From NCBI GenBank assembly GCA_003859965.1, contig RQYR01000014.1, positions 1 through 64,000 on the forward strand: a DNA stretch of 64,000 bases. The letters are read 5' to 3'. This DNA is from Comamonadaceae bacterium OH2545_COT-014. Lineage in GTDB: Bacteria > Pseudomonadota > Gammaproteobacteria > Burkholderiales > Burkholderiaceae_C. Shown here one piece after another: positions 1-7,836 of this stretch. The translations under genes were made by a program, and so were the position numbers. Each line of letters opens with the position of its first letter. Position 1 is the stretch's first letter. The notes below the pieces were generated by a model, which was not told where the DNA came from, searched no databases, and saw only the letters and a list, made by a program, of their open reading frames with translations.

Positions 1-1
1 C

Positions 2-157
2 ACGCCCACGGCCATTGCCAACATGCAGGCGGTGACAGACCGCTTTGGCGCCTCGCCCAAGGCCTTTCTCATCGTGCCCATGGTGGGCGCTTTCTTCATT
101 GATTTGGTGAATGCGGCGGTGCTGCAGGTGTTCACCAAACTCCCCTTCATGCAGTGA
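2..157 (+). CDS. gltS: Sodium/glutamate symporter, C-terminal 51 residues
   Basis: Partial gene that begins before the window; only the last 51 codons are seen, ending at TGA 155-157. The tail reads TPTAIANMQAVTDRFGASPK followed by FLIVPMVGAFFIDLVNA, which is the characteristic end of GltS sodium/glutamate symporters (an ANM..VT..(F/Y)GAS segment followed by a last membrane helix with GAFFID). GltS is an inner-membrane carrier that imports glutamate with sodium. The call rests on recognising this C-terminal motif; upstream residues are not available. It would be transcribed towards the degraded argH end at 304-357. Confidence 0.8.
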   Translation, partial: TPTAIANMQAVTDRFGASPKAFLIVPMVGAFFIDLVNAAVLQVFTKLPFMQ

Positions 158-163
158 GCACGG

Positions 164-182
164 CTGGCCCTGCCAGGGCCAG
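164..182 (+). terminator. Hairpin just after gltS
   Basis: A 9-bp arm CTGGCCCTG and its exact complement CAGGGCCAG are separated by one base, so the real loop is about 3 nt. The hairpin starts 7 nt after the gltS stop. There is no T-run after it, so it may be a weak or Rho-assisted terminator or a 3'-end stabiliser. Confidence 0.45.
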
Positions 183-303
183 TCAGCCAAGGGGCGGGCC
201 GGGCGCGGTTTATGAGCCGGCTGACGCCGGGGTGGTAGAGCGCCGGCCCTTTTTCTTTGCGCGGCGTGGGGCGTGCCGCGCCGCCAGCGCGCGCTACAAG
301 CCG

Positions 304-357
304 TCAGTCTGTCAATCGTGCCCGGTGCCGTGCAATCTGCACCTGCGCGGGGGCGGT
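304..357 (-). pseudogene. Degraded copy of the argH 3' end
   Basis: Read on the minus strand this stretch ends TTAPAQVQIARHRARLTD-stop. Intact argH (6203-7642) ends [20 protein letters not shown]-stop. At the DNA level about 54 bases align with roughly 80% identity, including the stop codon. There is one in-frame 6-base gap, and the differences over the first 27 bases are all transitions. Homology stops at about 357. No other part of argH is visible here. The remnant and intact argH have the same orientation and bracket the 727-6190 cassette. It is best read as an old argH end left by insertion or recombination. Confidence 0.75.
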
Positions 358-726
358 GGTGTGGGCGGGTTTGGATGGGCATAGCGAAACTCCCCTTCGG
401 GCAAGACGTGGATGACGAAAAGAGGCCTTATTGCACCGTGCATGGCGTAGGGCCTGCCGGCGTATGGACAAGGCGCAGAGGAACGCAAGGTGCGGCCTGC
501 CGCCGGGCCAGGCATGCGTAGCTCGCAGCCCCGAGGGGCCTTGCGGGCCGGCAGCGAAAGCGCCGGCGTGCGCTGCCCAGGCGGCAGTTTCTTGCAGATG
601 GGCGTTGCACGATCCGGCCCAGCCATTACCATTTTTGCGGGCGGCGCGTTGCCTGCCGCTGTTGCCTGCGGCCACAAGGCCCGCTTGCATGAGTGGCGCG
701 CCTGCGCCTTTTCCAGGAGACATTCG
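358..726. other. Non-coding leader upstream of the DASS transporter
   Basis: About 370 bases of GC-rich sequence with no convincing gene. Several frames are open by chance but none resembles a protein. The transporter's own frame stays open upstream to about 490, but that extension (MRPAAGPGMRSS...) has no family resemblance and lacks the ribosome site found at 715-720. No riboswitch or clear promoter was recognised. Confidence 0.5.
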
Positions 727-2172
727 ATGAATCTGCCTGCTTTGCCCGAATCACGCGGTCACGCCCAAGACGCGTATCTGATGCACCCTTTGGCGGATGA
801 AGGGCAGGGGCCCGCGCCGCAGCGCGCCAGTGTCTGGCGCGGGTTGCTGATCATCGCTGCCGCGCTGGCGGCGTCCGCCTGGCTGTACGCGTGGCTGCCT
901 TACGAGCCAGCGGCCAAGAAGGGCCTGGCGCTGCTGCTCTTTGTGGCGGTGCTGTGGCTGACCGAGGCAGTGCATATCACGCTCACGGCGCTGATGGTGC
1001 CCGTGGGCGCGGTGCTGCTGGGCATTCCGCAGGTGAATACCGCCAAGGCGCTGGCCACGTTCGCCGACCCCATCATCTTTCTGTTCTTCGGCGGCTTTGC
1101 CCTGGCCACGGCGCTGCACGTGCAAAAGCTCGACCGCAAGATTGCGTTCTGGGTCATGTCGCTGTCGGGCGCGCACCTGGGCGTGTCGGCGCTGCTGCTG
1201 TTTGCCGTGACGGCGGGCCTGTCCATGTGGATCAGCAACACCGCCACCGCCGCCATGATGCTGCCGCTGGCGCTGGGCCTCATGAGCCATCTGGACGAGG
1301 AGCAGGATCGCCCCGTTTTTGTCTTCATGCTGCTGGGCATCGCCTATTCGGCCAGCATCGGCGGGCTGGGCACGCTGGTGGGCTCGCCCCCCAACGCCAT
1401 CGCGGCCAAAGCCATCGGCCTGGATTTCGCAGGCTGGATGCGGGTGGGCCTGCCAGTGATGCTGGCGCTGCTGCCGCTGATGGCGCTCACGCTGTGGCTG
1501 ATGCTCCGTCCCCGCCTGAACCGCCGTATCCAGGTGCCGCGCGAGCACATCGCCTGGACGCCGCGCCGCCTGCTGGCCATGGGGCTGTTCGTCGTCACGG
1601 CCCTGGCCTGGGTGTTCGGGAAAAAAATCGCCACCTGGCTGGGGGTGAGCAGTCCCGATACTTTCGTGGCCGTGGCCGCCGCCATCGCGGTGGGCGTGCT
1701 GGGCCTGGCCAGTTGGCGCCAGATATCGGACAACACCGACTGGGGCGTGCTCTTTCTGTTTGGCGGCGGCATCACGCTGTCCAACGTCATGCGCAGCTCC
1801 GGCGCCTCAGCCGTGCTGGGCGATGCGGTCGCCGGCTTTCTCACCGGGGCCAGCCCCTTCATGGTCATCCTGGGGGTGACGGCCTTTATCGTCATCCTGA
1901 CCGAGTTCACCAGCAACACCGCCTCGGCCGCGCTGCTGGTGCCGGTGTTCGCCGCCATTGCCGAGCGCATGGGCCTGCCGCCACAGATCCTGGTGCTGAT
2001 GATCGGCCTGGGCGCGTCCTGCGCCTTCATGCTGCCCGTGGCCACGCCGCCCAACGCCATTGTTTACGGCACCGGCAAGATCGCCCAGCGCGACATGTTG
2101 CGCGCCGGCGCGGTGCTGAACGCGGTGTGCATCATCGTGCTGGCGGCCTGGGGCTATTTCGTGCTGCGCTGA
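727..2172 (+). CDS. DASS/SLC13-family sodium:dicarboxylate or anion symporter
   Basis: An inner-membrane carrier of 481 residues, normal for the divalent anion:sodium symporter family (SdcS/CitT/NaDC relatives), which import di- or tricarboxylates or sulfate. The start at 727 is set by AGGAGA at 715-720, six bases before the ATG. The family's two inverted SNT-type motifs are visible: WISNTATAAMMLP near residue 170 and TEFTSNTASAALLVP near 395-400. Each is followed by a proline-Asn loop (GSPPNAIAAKA and ATPPNAIVYGTGKI). About 11-12 hydrophobic segments are present. Its 3' end overlaps the convergent LysR gene by 19 bp. The neighbouring hydro-lyase and dehalogenase-like genes suggest a carboxylate substrate, but that is inference. 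Confidence 0.85.
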   Translation: MNLPALPESRGHAQDAYLMHPLADEGQGPAPQRASVWRGLLIIAAALAASAWLYAWLPYEPAAKKGLALLLFVAVLWLTEAVHITLTALMVPVGAVLLGIPQVNTAKALATFADPIIFLFFGGFALATALHVQKLDRKIAFWVMSLSGAHLGVSALLLFAVTAGLSMWISNTATAAMMLPLALGLMSHLDEEQDRPVFVFMLLGIAYSASIGGLGTLVGSPPNAIAAKAIGLDFAGWMRVGLPVMLALLPLMALTLWLMLRPRLNRRIQVPREHIAWTPRRLLAMGLFVVTALAWVFGKKIATWLGVSSPDTFVAVAAAIAVGVLGLASWRQISDNTDWGVLFLFGGGITLSNVMRSSGASAVLGDAVAGFLTGASPFMVILGVTAFIVILTEFTSNTASAALLVPVFAAIAERMGLPPQILVLMIGLGASCAFMLPVATPPNAIVYGTGKIAQRDMLRAGAVLNAVCIIVLAAWGYFVLR

Positions 2173-3083
2173 GCGGGGGACGGCTCCGCCCCGAACCACT
2201 GGCACAGGAAATCCCGCAGGACGCGGAGCTTGGCGGGCACGGCTGTGGCGGCGGGGTAGACGAAGTGCACGTCGGCGTTGGGCGCTTGCCACTCGGGCAG
2301 CAGCCGTACCAGCCGCCCGGCCGCCAGATGCGGGATCACGTCCCAGCCCGAACGCAGCACGATGCCGCAACCGGCCAGCGCCCATGCGGTGGCGGTTTCC
2401 CCGTCGTTGGTGGTCAGGGGGCCGCGCACCTTGATGCTTTCTTGGCGCTGGCCGCGCACCAGATGCCAGGTGCCGTAAGTGTCATCGCTTTCCCGCAGCA
2501 CGATGCAGGCATGGCGCGGCAAATCGGCAGGCCGGGCGGGCGCGCCCGCCCGCGCCAGATAGCCGGGGGCGGCGCACAGCATGCGCGTGTTCGGCAGCAG
2601 GCGGCGCGCAATCAGGCGGGAATCGGGCAGCTCGCCAAAGCGGATGGCGGCGTCAAAGCCCTGCTCCACCAGGTTGACGGGCCGGTCCGTCAGCACGAGC
2701 TGGATGCCCACGTCCGGATACCGCGCCGAAAAAGCCGCCAGGGCGGGCGCGAGCTTGTGGCGGCCAAAGCCCAGCGTGGCGGCCACACGGATCAGGCCGC
2801 GCGGCTGCGCTTGGGCGTGGCCCACGCGCTGCTCCAGTGCCTGCAGGTCGGCCAGCACGCGCGCGCCTTCCAGCAAGTAGGTTTCGCCCTCGGGGGTCAG
2901 GCTGATGCGTCGCGTGCTGCGGTGCATCAGCCGCGCGCCCAGGCGCGCCTCCAGCGCCGCCAGGCGGCGGCTGACCGCGGGTGGCGTCACGCCCATGTGC
3001 TGGGCCGTGGCGGTCAGGCTGCCCTGCTGGTTGAGCAGCGAGAAAAAAGCCAGGTCGGAAAAAGCATCCCTGTGGGCATTCAT
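2154..3083 (-). CDS. LysR-family transcriptional regulator
   Basis: A 309-residue LysR regulator. The N-terminal winged helix-turn-helix (FSDLAFFSLLNQQGSLTATA then VTPPAVSRRLAALEARLG) covers about residues 8-60, followed by an effector-binding domain with the CACHE-free LysR fold (FDAAIRFGELPDSRLIAR). The ATG at 3083 is preferred over one 15 bases upstream, because the upstream one lies inside an inverted repeat that may be the operator (3097-3115) and because family members begin close to FSDLAFF. It is divergent from the hydrolase-leuC-leuD operon by about 107 bp, the usual arrangement for a LysR protein and its target operon. Its stop lies inside the end of the DASS gene. Confidence 0.9.
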   Translation of the reverse strand: MNAHRDAFSDLAFFSLLNQQGSLTATAQHMGVTPPAVSRRLAALEARLGARLMHRSTRRISLTPEGETYLLEGARVLADLQALEQRVGHAQAQPRGLIRVAATLGFGRHKLAPALAAFSARYPDVGIQLVLTDRPVNLVEQGFDAAIRFGELPDSRLIARRLLPNTRMLCAAPGYLARAGAPARPADLPRHACIVLRESDDTYGTWHLVRGQRQESIKVRGPLTTNDGETATAWALAGCGIVLRSGWDVIPHLAAGRLVRLLPEWQAPNADVHFVYPAATAVPAKLRVLRDFLCQWFGAEPSPAQRSTK

Positions 3084-3096
3084 GTGGCATTGATGC

Positions 3097-3115
3097 ATTC
3101 AGATAACGGATGAAT
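3097..3115. promoter_or_regulatory. Inverted repeat in the LysR/hydrolase divergent promoter
   Basis: ATTCA, nine bases, then TGAAT form a perfect inverted repeat between the divergent LysR and hydrolase genes. LysR proteins commonly bind interrupted dyads of the T-N11-A kind, and T3098-N11-A3110 fits inside this repeat. Assignment as the operator is inference from position and symmetry. Confidence 0.4.
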
Positions 3116-3190
3116 TGATTTTCAGGCCATTTATTGCGCCGGACAGGCGTCATAGGATGCACCTGCCTTTTCAGCCGCCGGAATGAACGC

Positions 3191-4111
3191 ATGCCTGATT
3201 TTTTTGCCTCCGACACCTTGCGCGCCTTGTTCCCGGGCTTCGCGCCGCAGCGCATACCCGTGGGCCATGGCGTGCACATTCACGCCCTGACGGGCGGCAG
3301 CGGCCCGCCCTTGCTGCTGTTGCACGGCCATCCGCAAACGCTGGCCATCTGGCACAAGGTGGCCCCGGCGCTGGCGCGCACGCACACGCTGGTGCTGGCG
3401 GACTTGCGCGGTTATGGCGATTCGGACAAGCCCGCAGGCACGCCGTATCACGCCAACTACAGCAAGCGCGTGATGGCGCGGGACCTGCTGGTACTGATGC
3501 AGGCGCTAGGCCATGCACGCTTTGACGTGATGGCGCACGACCGTGGCGCGCGCGTGGCGCACCGGCTGGGCATGGATCATCCGCAGGCCGTGCGCCGCCT
3601 GGTCACACTGGACATCGTGCCCACGCTGGCCATGTACGAGCAGACCTCCCAGGCTTTCGCGCGCGCTTATTGGCACTGGTTCTTCCTGATCCAGCCCGCG
3701 CCGCTGCCCGAGCGCCTGATCGAGGCGGATCCCGCGCGCTACGTTACCGACCTGATGGGCGCGCGCAGCGCCGGCCTGGCGCCTTTCGATGCGCGCGCGC
3801 TGGCCGAATACCAGCGCTGCCTGGCCCTGCCCGGCGCCGCGCACGGCGTGTGCGAGGACTACCGGGCGGCCGCCAGCATCGATCTGCAACACGAGCAGGC
3901 CGACCGCGAGGCCGGGCGCAAGCTGGGCACGCCCTTGCTGGCCCTGTGGGGCGGGCAGGGCGTGATCGCGCGCTGCTTCGATCCCCTGCGGGAGTGGCGC
4001 CGCGTGGCCCTTGACGTGCAAGGCGGCGCCTTGCCTTGCGGCCACTACATCGCCGAGGAAGCGCCCGAGGCGCTGCTCGCGCGCGTGCAGCCTTTCTTCT
4101 CTGCGCCATGA
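3191..4111 (+). CDS. Alpha/beta hydrolase resembling fluoroacetate/haloacetate dehalogenase
   Basis: A 306-residue alpha/beta hydrolase starting MPDFFASDTL. It has the oxyanion-hole motif LLLLHGHPQT (41-50) and the nucleophile elbow HDRGARV with Asp117, rather than Ser, as nucleophile. It lines up with fluoroacetate dehalogenase FAcD (RPA1163; numbering from memory): nucleophile D110 = D117, carboxylate-binding R111/R114 = R118/R121, acid D134 = D141, halide-pocket H155/W156 = H162/W163 in YWHWFFL, Y219 = Y224, catalytic H280 = H285. All are kept. The predicted reaction is hydrolysis of a haloacetate to glycolate and halide in the cytoplasm. Its TGA overlaps the leuC ATG by 4 bp. It could also act on another short haloacid; an epoxide hydrolase is less likely given YWHWF. 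Confidence 0.82.
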   Translation: MPDFFASDTLRALFPGFAPQRIPVGHGVHIHALTGGSGPPLLLLHGHPQTLAIWHKVAPALARTHTLVLADLRGYGDSDKPAGTPYHANYSKRVMARDLLVLMQALGHARFDVMAHDRGARVAHRLGMDHPQAVRRLVTLDIVPTLAMYEQTSQAFARAYWHWFFLIQPAPLPERLIEADPARYVTDLMGARSAGLAPFDARALAEYQRCLALPGAAHGVCEDYRAAASIDLQHEQADREAGRKLGTPLLALWGGQGVIARCFDPLREWRRVALDVQGGALPCGHYIAEEAPEALLARVQPFFSAP

Positions 4112-5538
4112 ACGCACCGGCCCGCACCCTTTACCGCAAGCTGGTGGACAGCCACACTGTCGAGGCGATTGACGCCGACCACGTGCTGCTGTTTTGCGAC
4201 CTGCACCTGATGAACGAATACACCAGCCCGCAGGCGTTTGCCGGGTTGCACGCGCGGGGCCTGCCGGTGGGCATGCCGGGCCAGAACCTGGCGGTGGTCA
4301 GCCACATCATTCCCACGCATCCGGAGGCGGTGCGCGTCATTGCCGATCCGGCCTCGGCGCGGCAGGCCCGCTTCCTGAAGCAGAACTGCGCGCGCCACGG
4401 CATCGCGCTGTTCGGCGCCAACGATCCGCTGCAAGGCATTGAGCACGTCATCGCGCCCGAGCATGGCCTGATACGCCCTGGCATGGTCGTGATCTGTGGC
4501 GACAGCCACACCACCACTTACGGCGCATTGGGCGCGCTGGGCTTTGGCATCGGTACGACCGAAGTCGAACACGTGCTGGCCACGCAAACGCTGGTGTACC
4601 GGCTGGCGCAGGACATGCGCGTCACCGTGGACGGCGCGCTGGGCGCAGGCGTGACGGCCAAAGACCTGGTGCTGCACCTCATCGCCCGCGTGGGCGCGCA
4701 GGGCGCGCGTGGCTTCGTGGTGGAGTACGTGGGCAGCGCGATCGACGCGCTGTCCGTCGAAGCGCGCCTGACCCTGTGCAACATGACGGTGGAGGCCGGG
4801 GCGCGCGGCGCGTTGATCGCGCCGGACGGCAAGGCCATTGATTACGTGCTGGCGCGTGCGCCGGACCTGGCCGCTGGCCACCCCTGGCGCCGCCAGGCGC
4901 TGGCGCAGTGGCGGCAGTTGCGCAGCGACGCGCAGGCGCGCTTTGCCGTCGAACACCGCCTGCATGCCAGCGAAGTGGTGCCTACCGTGACATGGGGCAC
5001 CAGTCCCGACCAGGCGGCGCCCATCGACGCCTGCGTTCCCGATCCGGATGACATGGCCGACCCCGTGGCGCGCCAGGGCGCGCGGCAGGCGCTGGCCTAC
5101 ACGAAGCTGCGCGCCGGCGCGCCGCTGGCGGGCACGCCCATTGAGCACGTCTTCATCGGCTCGTGCACCAACGGGCGCATCGAGGACTTGCGCGCCGCCG
5201 CCGCCATCGTGCGCGGGCGGCAAGTAGCCAAGGGTGTGCGTGCGATGGTCGTGCCCGGCTCCGGCGCCGTGCGCCGGCAGGCCGAGGCCGAAGGACTGGC
5301 GCGCATTTTTCTGGACGCGGGCTTCGAGTGGCGCCAGCCCGGCTGCTCCATGTGCCTGGCCATGAACGACGACGTGCTGGCCGAAGGCGTGCGCTGCGCC
5401 AGCACCACCAACCGCAATTTCGAGGGCCGCCAGGGACGCGGCGCCATCACGCACCTGATGAGCCCGCCCATGGCCGCCGCCGCCGCCGTCACGGGCCGCC
5501 TCACCGACGTCCGGCAACTGGAGCCTGTTCATGACTGA
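4108..5538 (+). CDS. leuC: LeuC-type aconitase-family hydro-lyase, large subunit
   Basis: A 476-residue large subunit of the isopropylmalate isomerase group in the aconitase superfamily. The [4Fe-4S] ligands are visible in GSCTNGRIEDLR and in PGCSMCLAMN (two Cys). The substrate-loop motifs SHTTTYGALGALGFGIGTTE and STTNRNFEGRQG are intact. It pairs with the small subunit that overlaps it by 8 bp. It sits in an operon with a dehalogenase-like hydrolase rather than with leuB or leuA, so it is likely a second, specialised paralog. Its substrate may be a malate- or citrate-like acid other than isopropylmalate. The start ATG overlaps the hydrolase stop (ATGA). The family is clear; the substrate is not. 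Confidence 0.85.
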   Translation: MNAPARTLYRKLVDSHTVEAIDADHVLLFCDLHLMNEYTSPQAFAGLHARGLPVGMPGQNLAVVSHIIPTHPEAVRVIADPASARQARFLKQNCARHGIALFGANDPLQGIEHVIAPEHGLIRPGMVVICGDSHTTTYGALGALGFGIGTTEVEHVLATQTLVYRLAQDMRVTVDGALGAGVTAKDLVLHLIARVGAQGARGFVVEYVGSAIDALSVEARLTLCNMTVEAGARGALIAPDGKAIDYVLARAPDLAAGHPWRRQALAQWRQLRSDAQARFAVEHRLHASEVVPTVTWGTSPDQAAPIDACVPDPDDMADPVARQGARQALAYTKLRAGAPLAGTPIEHVFIGSCTNGRIEDLRAAAAIVRGRQVAKGVRAMVVPGSGAVRRQAEAEGLARIFLDAGFEWRQPGCSMCLAMNDDVLAEGVRCASTTNRNFEGRQGRGAITHLMSPPMAAAAAVTGRLTDVRQLEPVHD

Positions 5539-6190
5539 CCCCGCCCTCTGGCACATCTGGCAAGGCCGCGCCGCGCCCCTGCCCACGCCCAACCTGGACA
5601 CCGACCAGATCATGCCCAAGCAGTTCCTGCGCGGTATCGACAAATCGGGCCTGGCCGCCGGCGTGCTGTACGACCTGCGCCACGACGGCGCGGGCCGCCT
5701 GCGGCCCGGTTTCGTGTTGAACCAGCCCGCCTACCAGGGGGTGGACATGCTGCTGGCGGGCCCCAACTTCGGCTGCGGCTCCAGCCGCGAGCACGCCGTG
5801 TGGGGCCTGCGGCAATACGGCATTCGCGCCATCGTGGCCAGCAGCTTCGGTGAAATCTTTTATTCCAACGCGCTGGGCAACGGCCTGCTGCTGGCCGTGG
5901 TGTCTGAAGCCGATGCACAGGCTTTCATGCGGCAGGCGCAGACCCTGTCCGGCCCGCTGCCACTGACACTGGACCTGCGTCAGCGCCAGGTGTGCAGCCC
6001 CGGCCACACGGCCTGCTTTCAGCTGTCGGCGCGCCATCAGCGCATGTTGCTGCAAGGGGTGGACACGCTGGGCCTGACGCTGGAGAGCCTGCCCGCTATC
6101 CGGCGCTTTGCCGGTCAGCACTGGCAGCGCGCGCCCTGGCTGCAGGATGTGGCGGCGCGTACCCGGCGCCGCCTGCACGGCAAGGGGTAA
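5531..6190 (+). CDS. leuD: LeuD-type aconitase-family hydro-lyase, small subunit
   Basis: A 219-residue small (swivel-domain) subunit. Diagnostic features are NLDTDQIMPKQFL near residues 21-33, the active-site loop GPNFGCGSSREHAVWGL near 77-93, and IVASSFGEIFYSNALGNG near 100-117. Length is normal for LeuD (about 200-220). It forms a heterodimer with the upstream large subunit, with which it overlaps by 8 bp. Only 12 bases separate its stop from the convergent argH stop, so no terminator fits between them. This right edge coincides with the end of the cassette bordered by the argH remnant at 304. Confidence 0.85.
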   Translation: MTDPALWHIWQGRAAPLPTPNLDTDQIMPKQFLRGIDKSGLAAGVLYDLRHDGAGRLRPGFVLNQPAYQGVDMLLAGPNFGCGSSREHAVWGLRQYGIRAIVASSFGEIFYSNALGNGLLLAVVSEADAQAFMRQAQTLSGPLPLTLDLRQRQVCSPGHTACFQLSARHQRMLLQGVDTLGLTLESLPAIRRFAGQHWQRAPWLQDVAARTRRRLHGKG

Positions 6191-6202
6191 GCGCGCCCGT
6201 TT

Positions 6203-7642
6203 TCAGCCCGCCAGCCGCGCCCGGTGCCGCGCCATTTGCGCCTGCACTTGCGCGGGGGCGGTGCCGCCCAGGGTGCCCCGGGCGCCCAGCGAGGCTTGCA
6301 GCGTCAGCGCCTGCTCGAACACGTCGGCGCCGATGCGGGCGTCAAAGCCTTGCAGGGTGGCCAGGGGCAGCTCGGCCAGATCGACGCCCTGGTCTTGCGC
6401 GGTTTTGACGGCGTGGGCCACGACTTCGTGCGCATCGCGAAAGGGCAGGCCCTTTTTCACCAGGTAGTCGGCCAGGTCGGTGGCGGTGGCGTAGCCGCGG
6501 CTGGCGGCGGCGCGCATGGCGTCGGCGTTGACGCTGATGCCGCTTTCCTTGGCGCCGGTTTGCGTGTTGGGCTGGCCGCCAATCATCTCGACAAAGATGC
6601 GCAGGGTGTCGCGCAGGGTGTCCACGGTGTCGAACAGCGGCTCTTTGTCTTCCTGGTTGTCCTTGTTGTAGGCCAGAGGCTGGCCTTTCATCAGGGTGAT
6701 GAGGCCCATCAGGTGGCCCACCACGCGGCCGGTCTTGCCGCGCGCCAGCTCCGGCACGTCGGGGTTCTTCTTCTGCGGCATGATGGAAGAGCCGGTGGTG
6801 AAGCGGTCGGCTATGCGGATGAAAGCGAAGTTCTGGCTCATCCACAAAATCAGCTCTTCACTCAGGCGGCTGATGTGCACCATGACCAGGCTGGCGGCGG
6901 CGGCAAATTCGATGGCGAAGTCGCGGTCGCTCACAGCGTCCAGGCTGTTTTGGCAAACGCCTTCCATGCCCAGCGTGCGGGCTACGCGCTCGCGGTCCAG
7001 CGGGTAGGTGGTGCCCGCCAGCGCGGCGCTGCCCAGCGGCAGTTGGTTCACGCGGCGGCGCACGTCTTGCATGCGCTGCTCGTCGCGCGCAAACATTTCC
7101 ACGTAGGCCAGCAGGTGGTGGGCAAAGCTCACGGGCTGGGCCACTTGCAGGTGGGTAAAGCCGGGCAGGATCACATCCACGTTCTGCGCGGCCACGTCCA
7201 CCAGCGCGGTTTGCAGCTCGCGCAGCAGGCCGGTGACGAGGTCAATTTCGCCGCGCAGCCACAGGCGAATGTCGGTGGCCACCTGATCGTTGCGGCTGCG
7301 GCCCGTGTGCAGGCGCTTGCCTGCGTCGCCCACCAGTTGCGTCAGGCGCGCTTCGATGTTCAGGTGCACGTCTTCCAGCGCCAGCTTCCATTCGAACTGG
7401 CCGTTGGCAATTTCTTCGCGGATTTGCGCCATGCCTTTTTGGATGGCGGCCAGGTCGTCGGCGCTGATGATGCCTTGCGCGGCCAGCATGTCGGCGTGCG
7501 CCAGGCTGCCGGTGATGTCGGCATCGGCCAGGCGCTTGTCAAAGAACACGCTGGCGGTGTAGCGCTGCACGAGCTCGCTCATGGGCTCGGAAAACAGGGC
7601 GGACCAGGCTTGGGATTTTTTGTCGAGTTGATTGCTGCTCAT
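6203..7642 (-). CDS. argH: Argininosuccinate lyase
   Basis: A 479-residue enzyme of the fumarase/aspartase superfamily that splits argininosuccinate to arginine and fumarate, the last step of arginine synthesis. The signature [12 protein letters not shown] is present near residues 285-297, with [12 protein letters not shown] near 114-125 and [15 protein letters not shown] near 162-176. Length is slightly above the usual 460 because of an N-terminal extension ([13 protein letters not shown]). It diverges from an algZ/algR-type pair, the same gene order as in Pseudomonas. A fragment of its 3' end is duplicated at 304-357. Confidence 0.96.
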   Translation of the reverse strand: MSSNQLDKKSQAWSALFSEPMSELVQRYTASVFFDKRLADADITGSLAHADMLAAQGIISADDLAAIQKGMAQIREEIANGQFEWKLALEDVHLNIEARLTQLVGDAGKRLHTGRSRNDQVATDIRLWLRGEIDLVTGLLRELQTALVDVAAQNVDVILPGFTHLQVAQPVSFAHHLLAYVEMFARDEQRMQDVRRRVNQLPLGSAALAGTTYPLDRERVARTLGMEGVCQNSLDAVSDRDFAIEFAAAASLVMVHISRLSEELILWMSQNFAFIRIADRFTTGSSIMPQKKNPDVPELARGKTGRVVGHLMGLITLMKGQPLAYNKDNQEDKEPLFDTVDTLRDTLRIFVEMIGGQPNTQTGAKESGISVNADAMRAAASRGYATATDLADYLVKKGLPFRDAHEVVAHAVKTAQDQGVDLAELPLATLQGFDARIGADVFEQALTLQASLGARGTLGGTAPAQVQAQMARHRARLAG

Positions 7643-7836
7643 GGAAAGTGCAGAAAAGGCGAAGAAGGCTTGCGCCGGCTGGAGGGCCGGGGCAACCGCT
7701 GGGCGGAAAAACGAAGAAGGTGCGGGAAAAGGGGCGGCCCAACCGGGTGAATCACGAATAATCGCTGGCTATACAGGCTGAAGTTTCCCCCCGCTTTTTG
7801 CGCCCCTTGAAAGACTCGCAAATTCTATCGACCCTG
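7643..7836. promoter_or_regulatory. Divergent argH / sensor kinase promoter region
   Basis: A 194-bp gap between divergent starts that must hold both promoters. AT-richer stretches occur at about 7750-7765 and 7785-7830, against a GC-rich surround. I could not fix -10 and -35 boxes with confidence. Confidence 0.4.

Noticed and set aside
891-3113. A 740-codon + strand frame through the DASS and LysR genes
   Set aside because: It is an Arg/His/Gly/Ala-rich out-of-frame translation of two clear genes.
4108-6190. leuCD as the main leucine synthesis isomerase
   Set aside because: Possible, but there is no leuA or leuB nearby, and coupling to a dehalogenase-like gene under a LysR regulator argues for a paralog. 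The symbols describe family only.
6224-7750. A 508-codon + strand frame opposite argH
   Set aside because: It is a shadow of argH with the same His/Gly/Val-rich bias and no recognisable protein.
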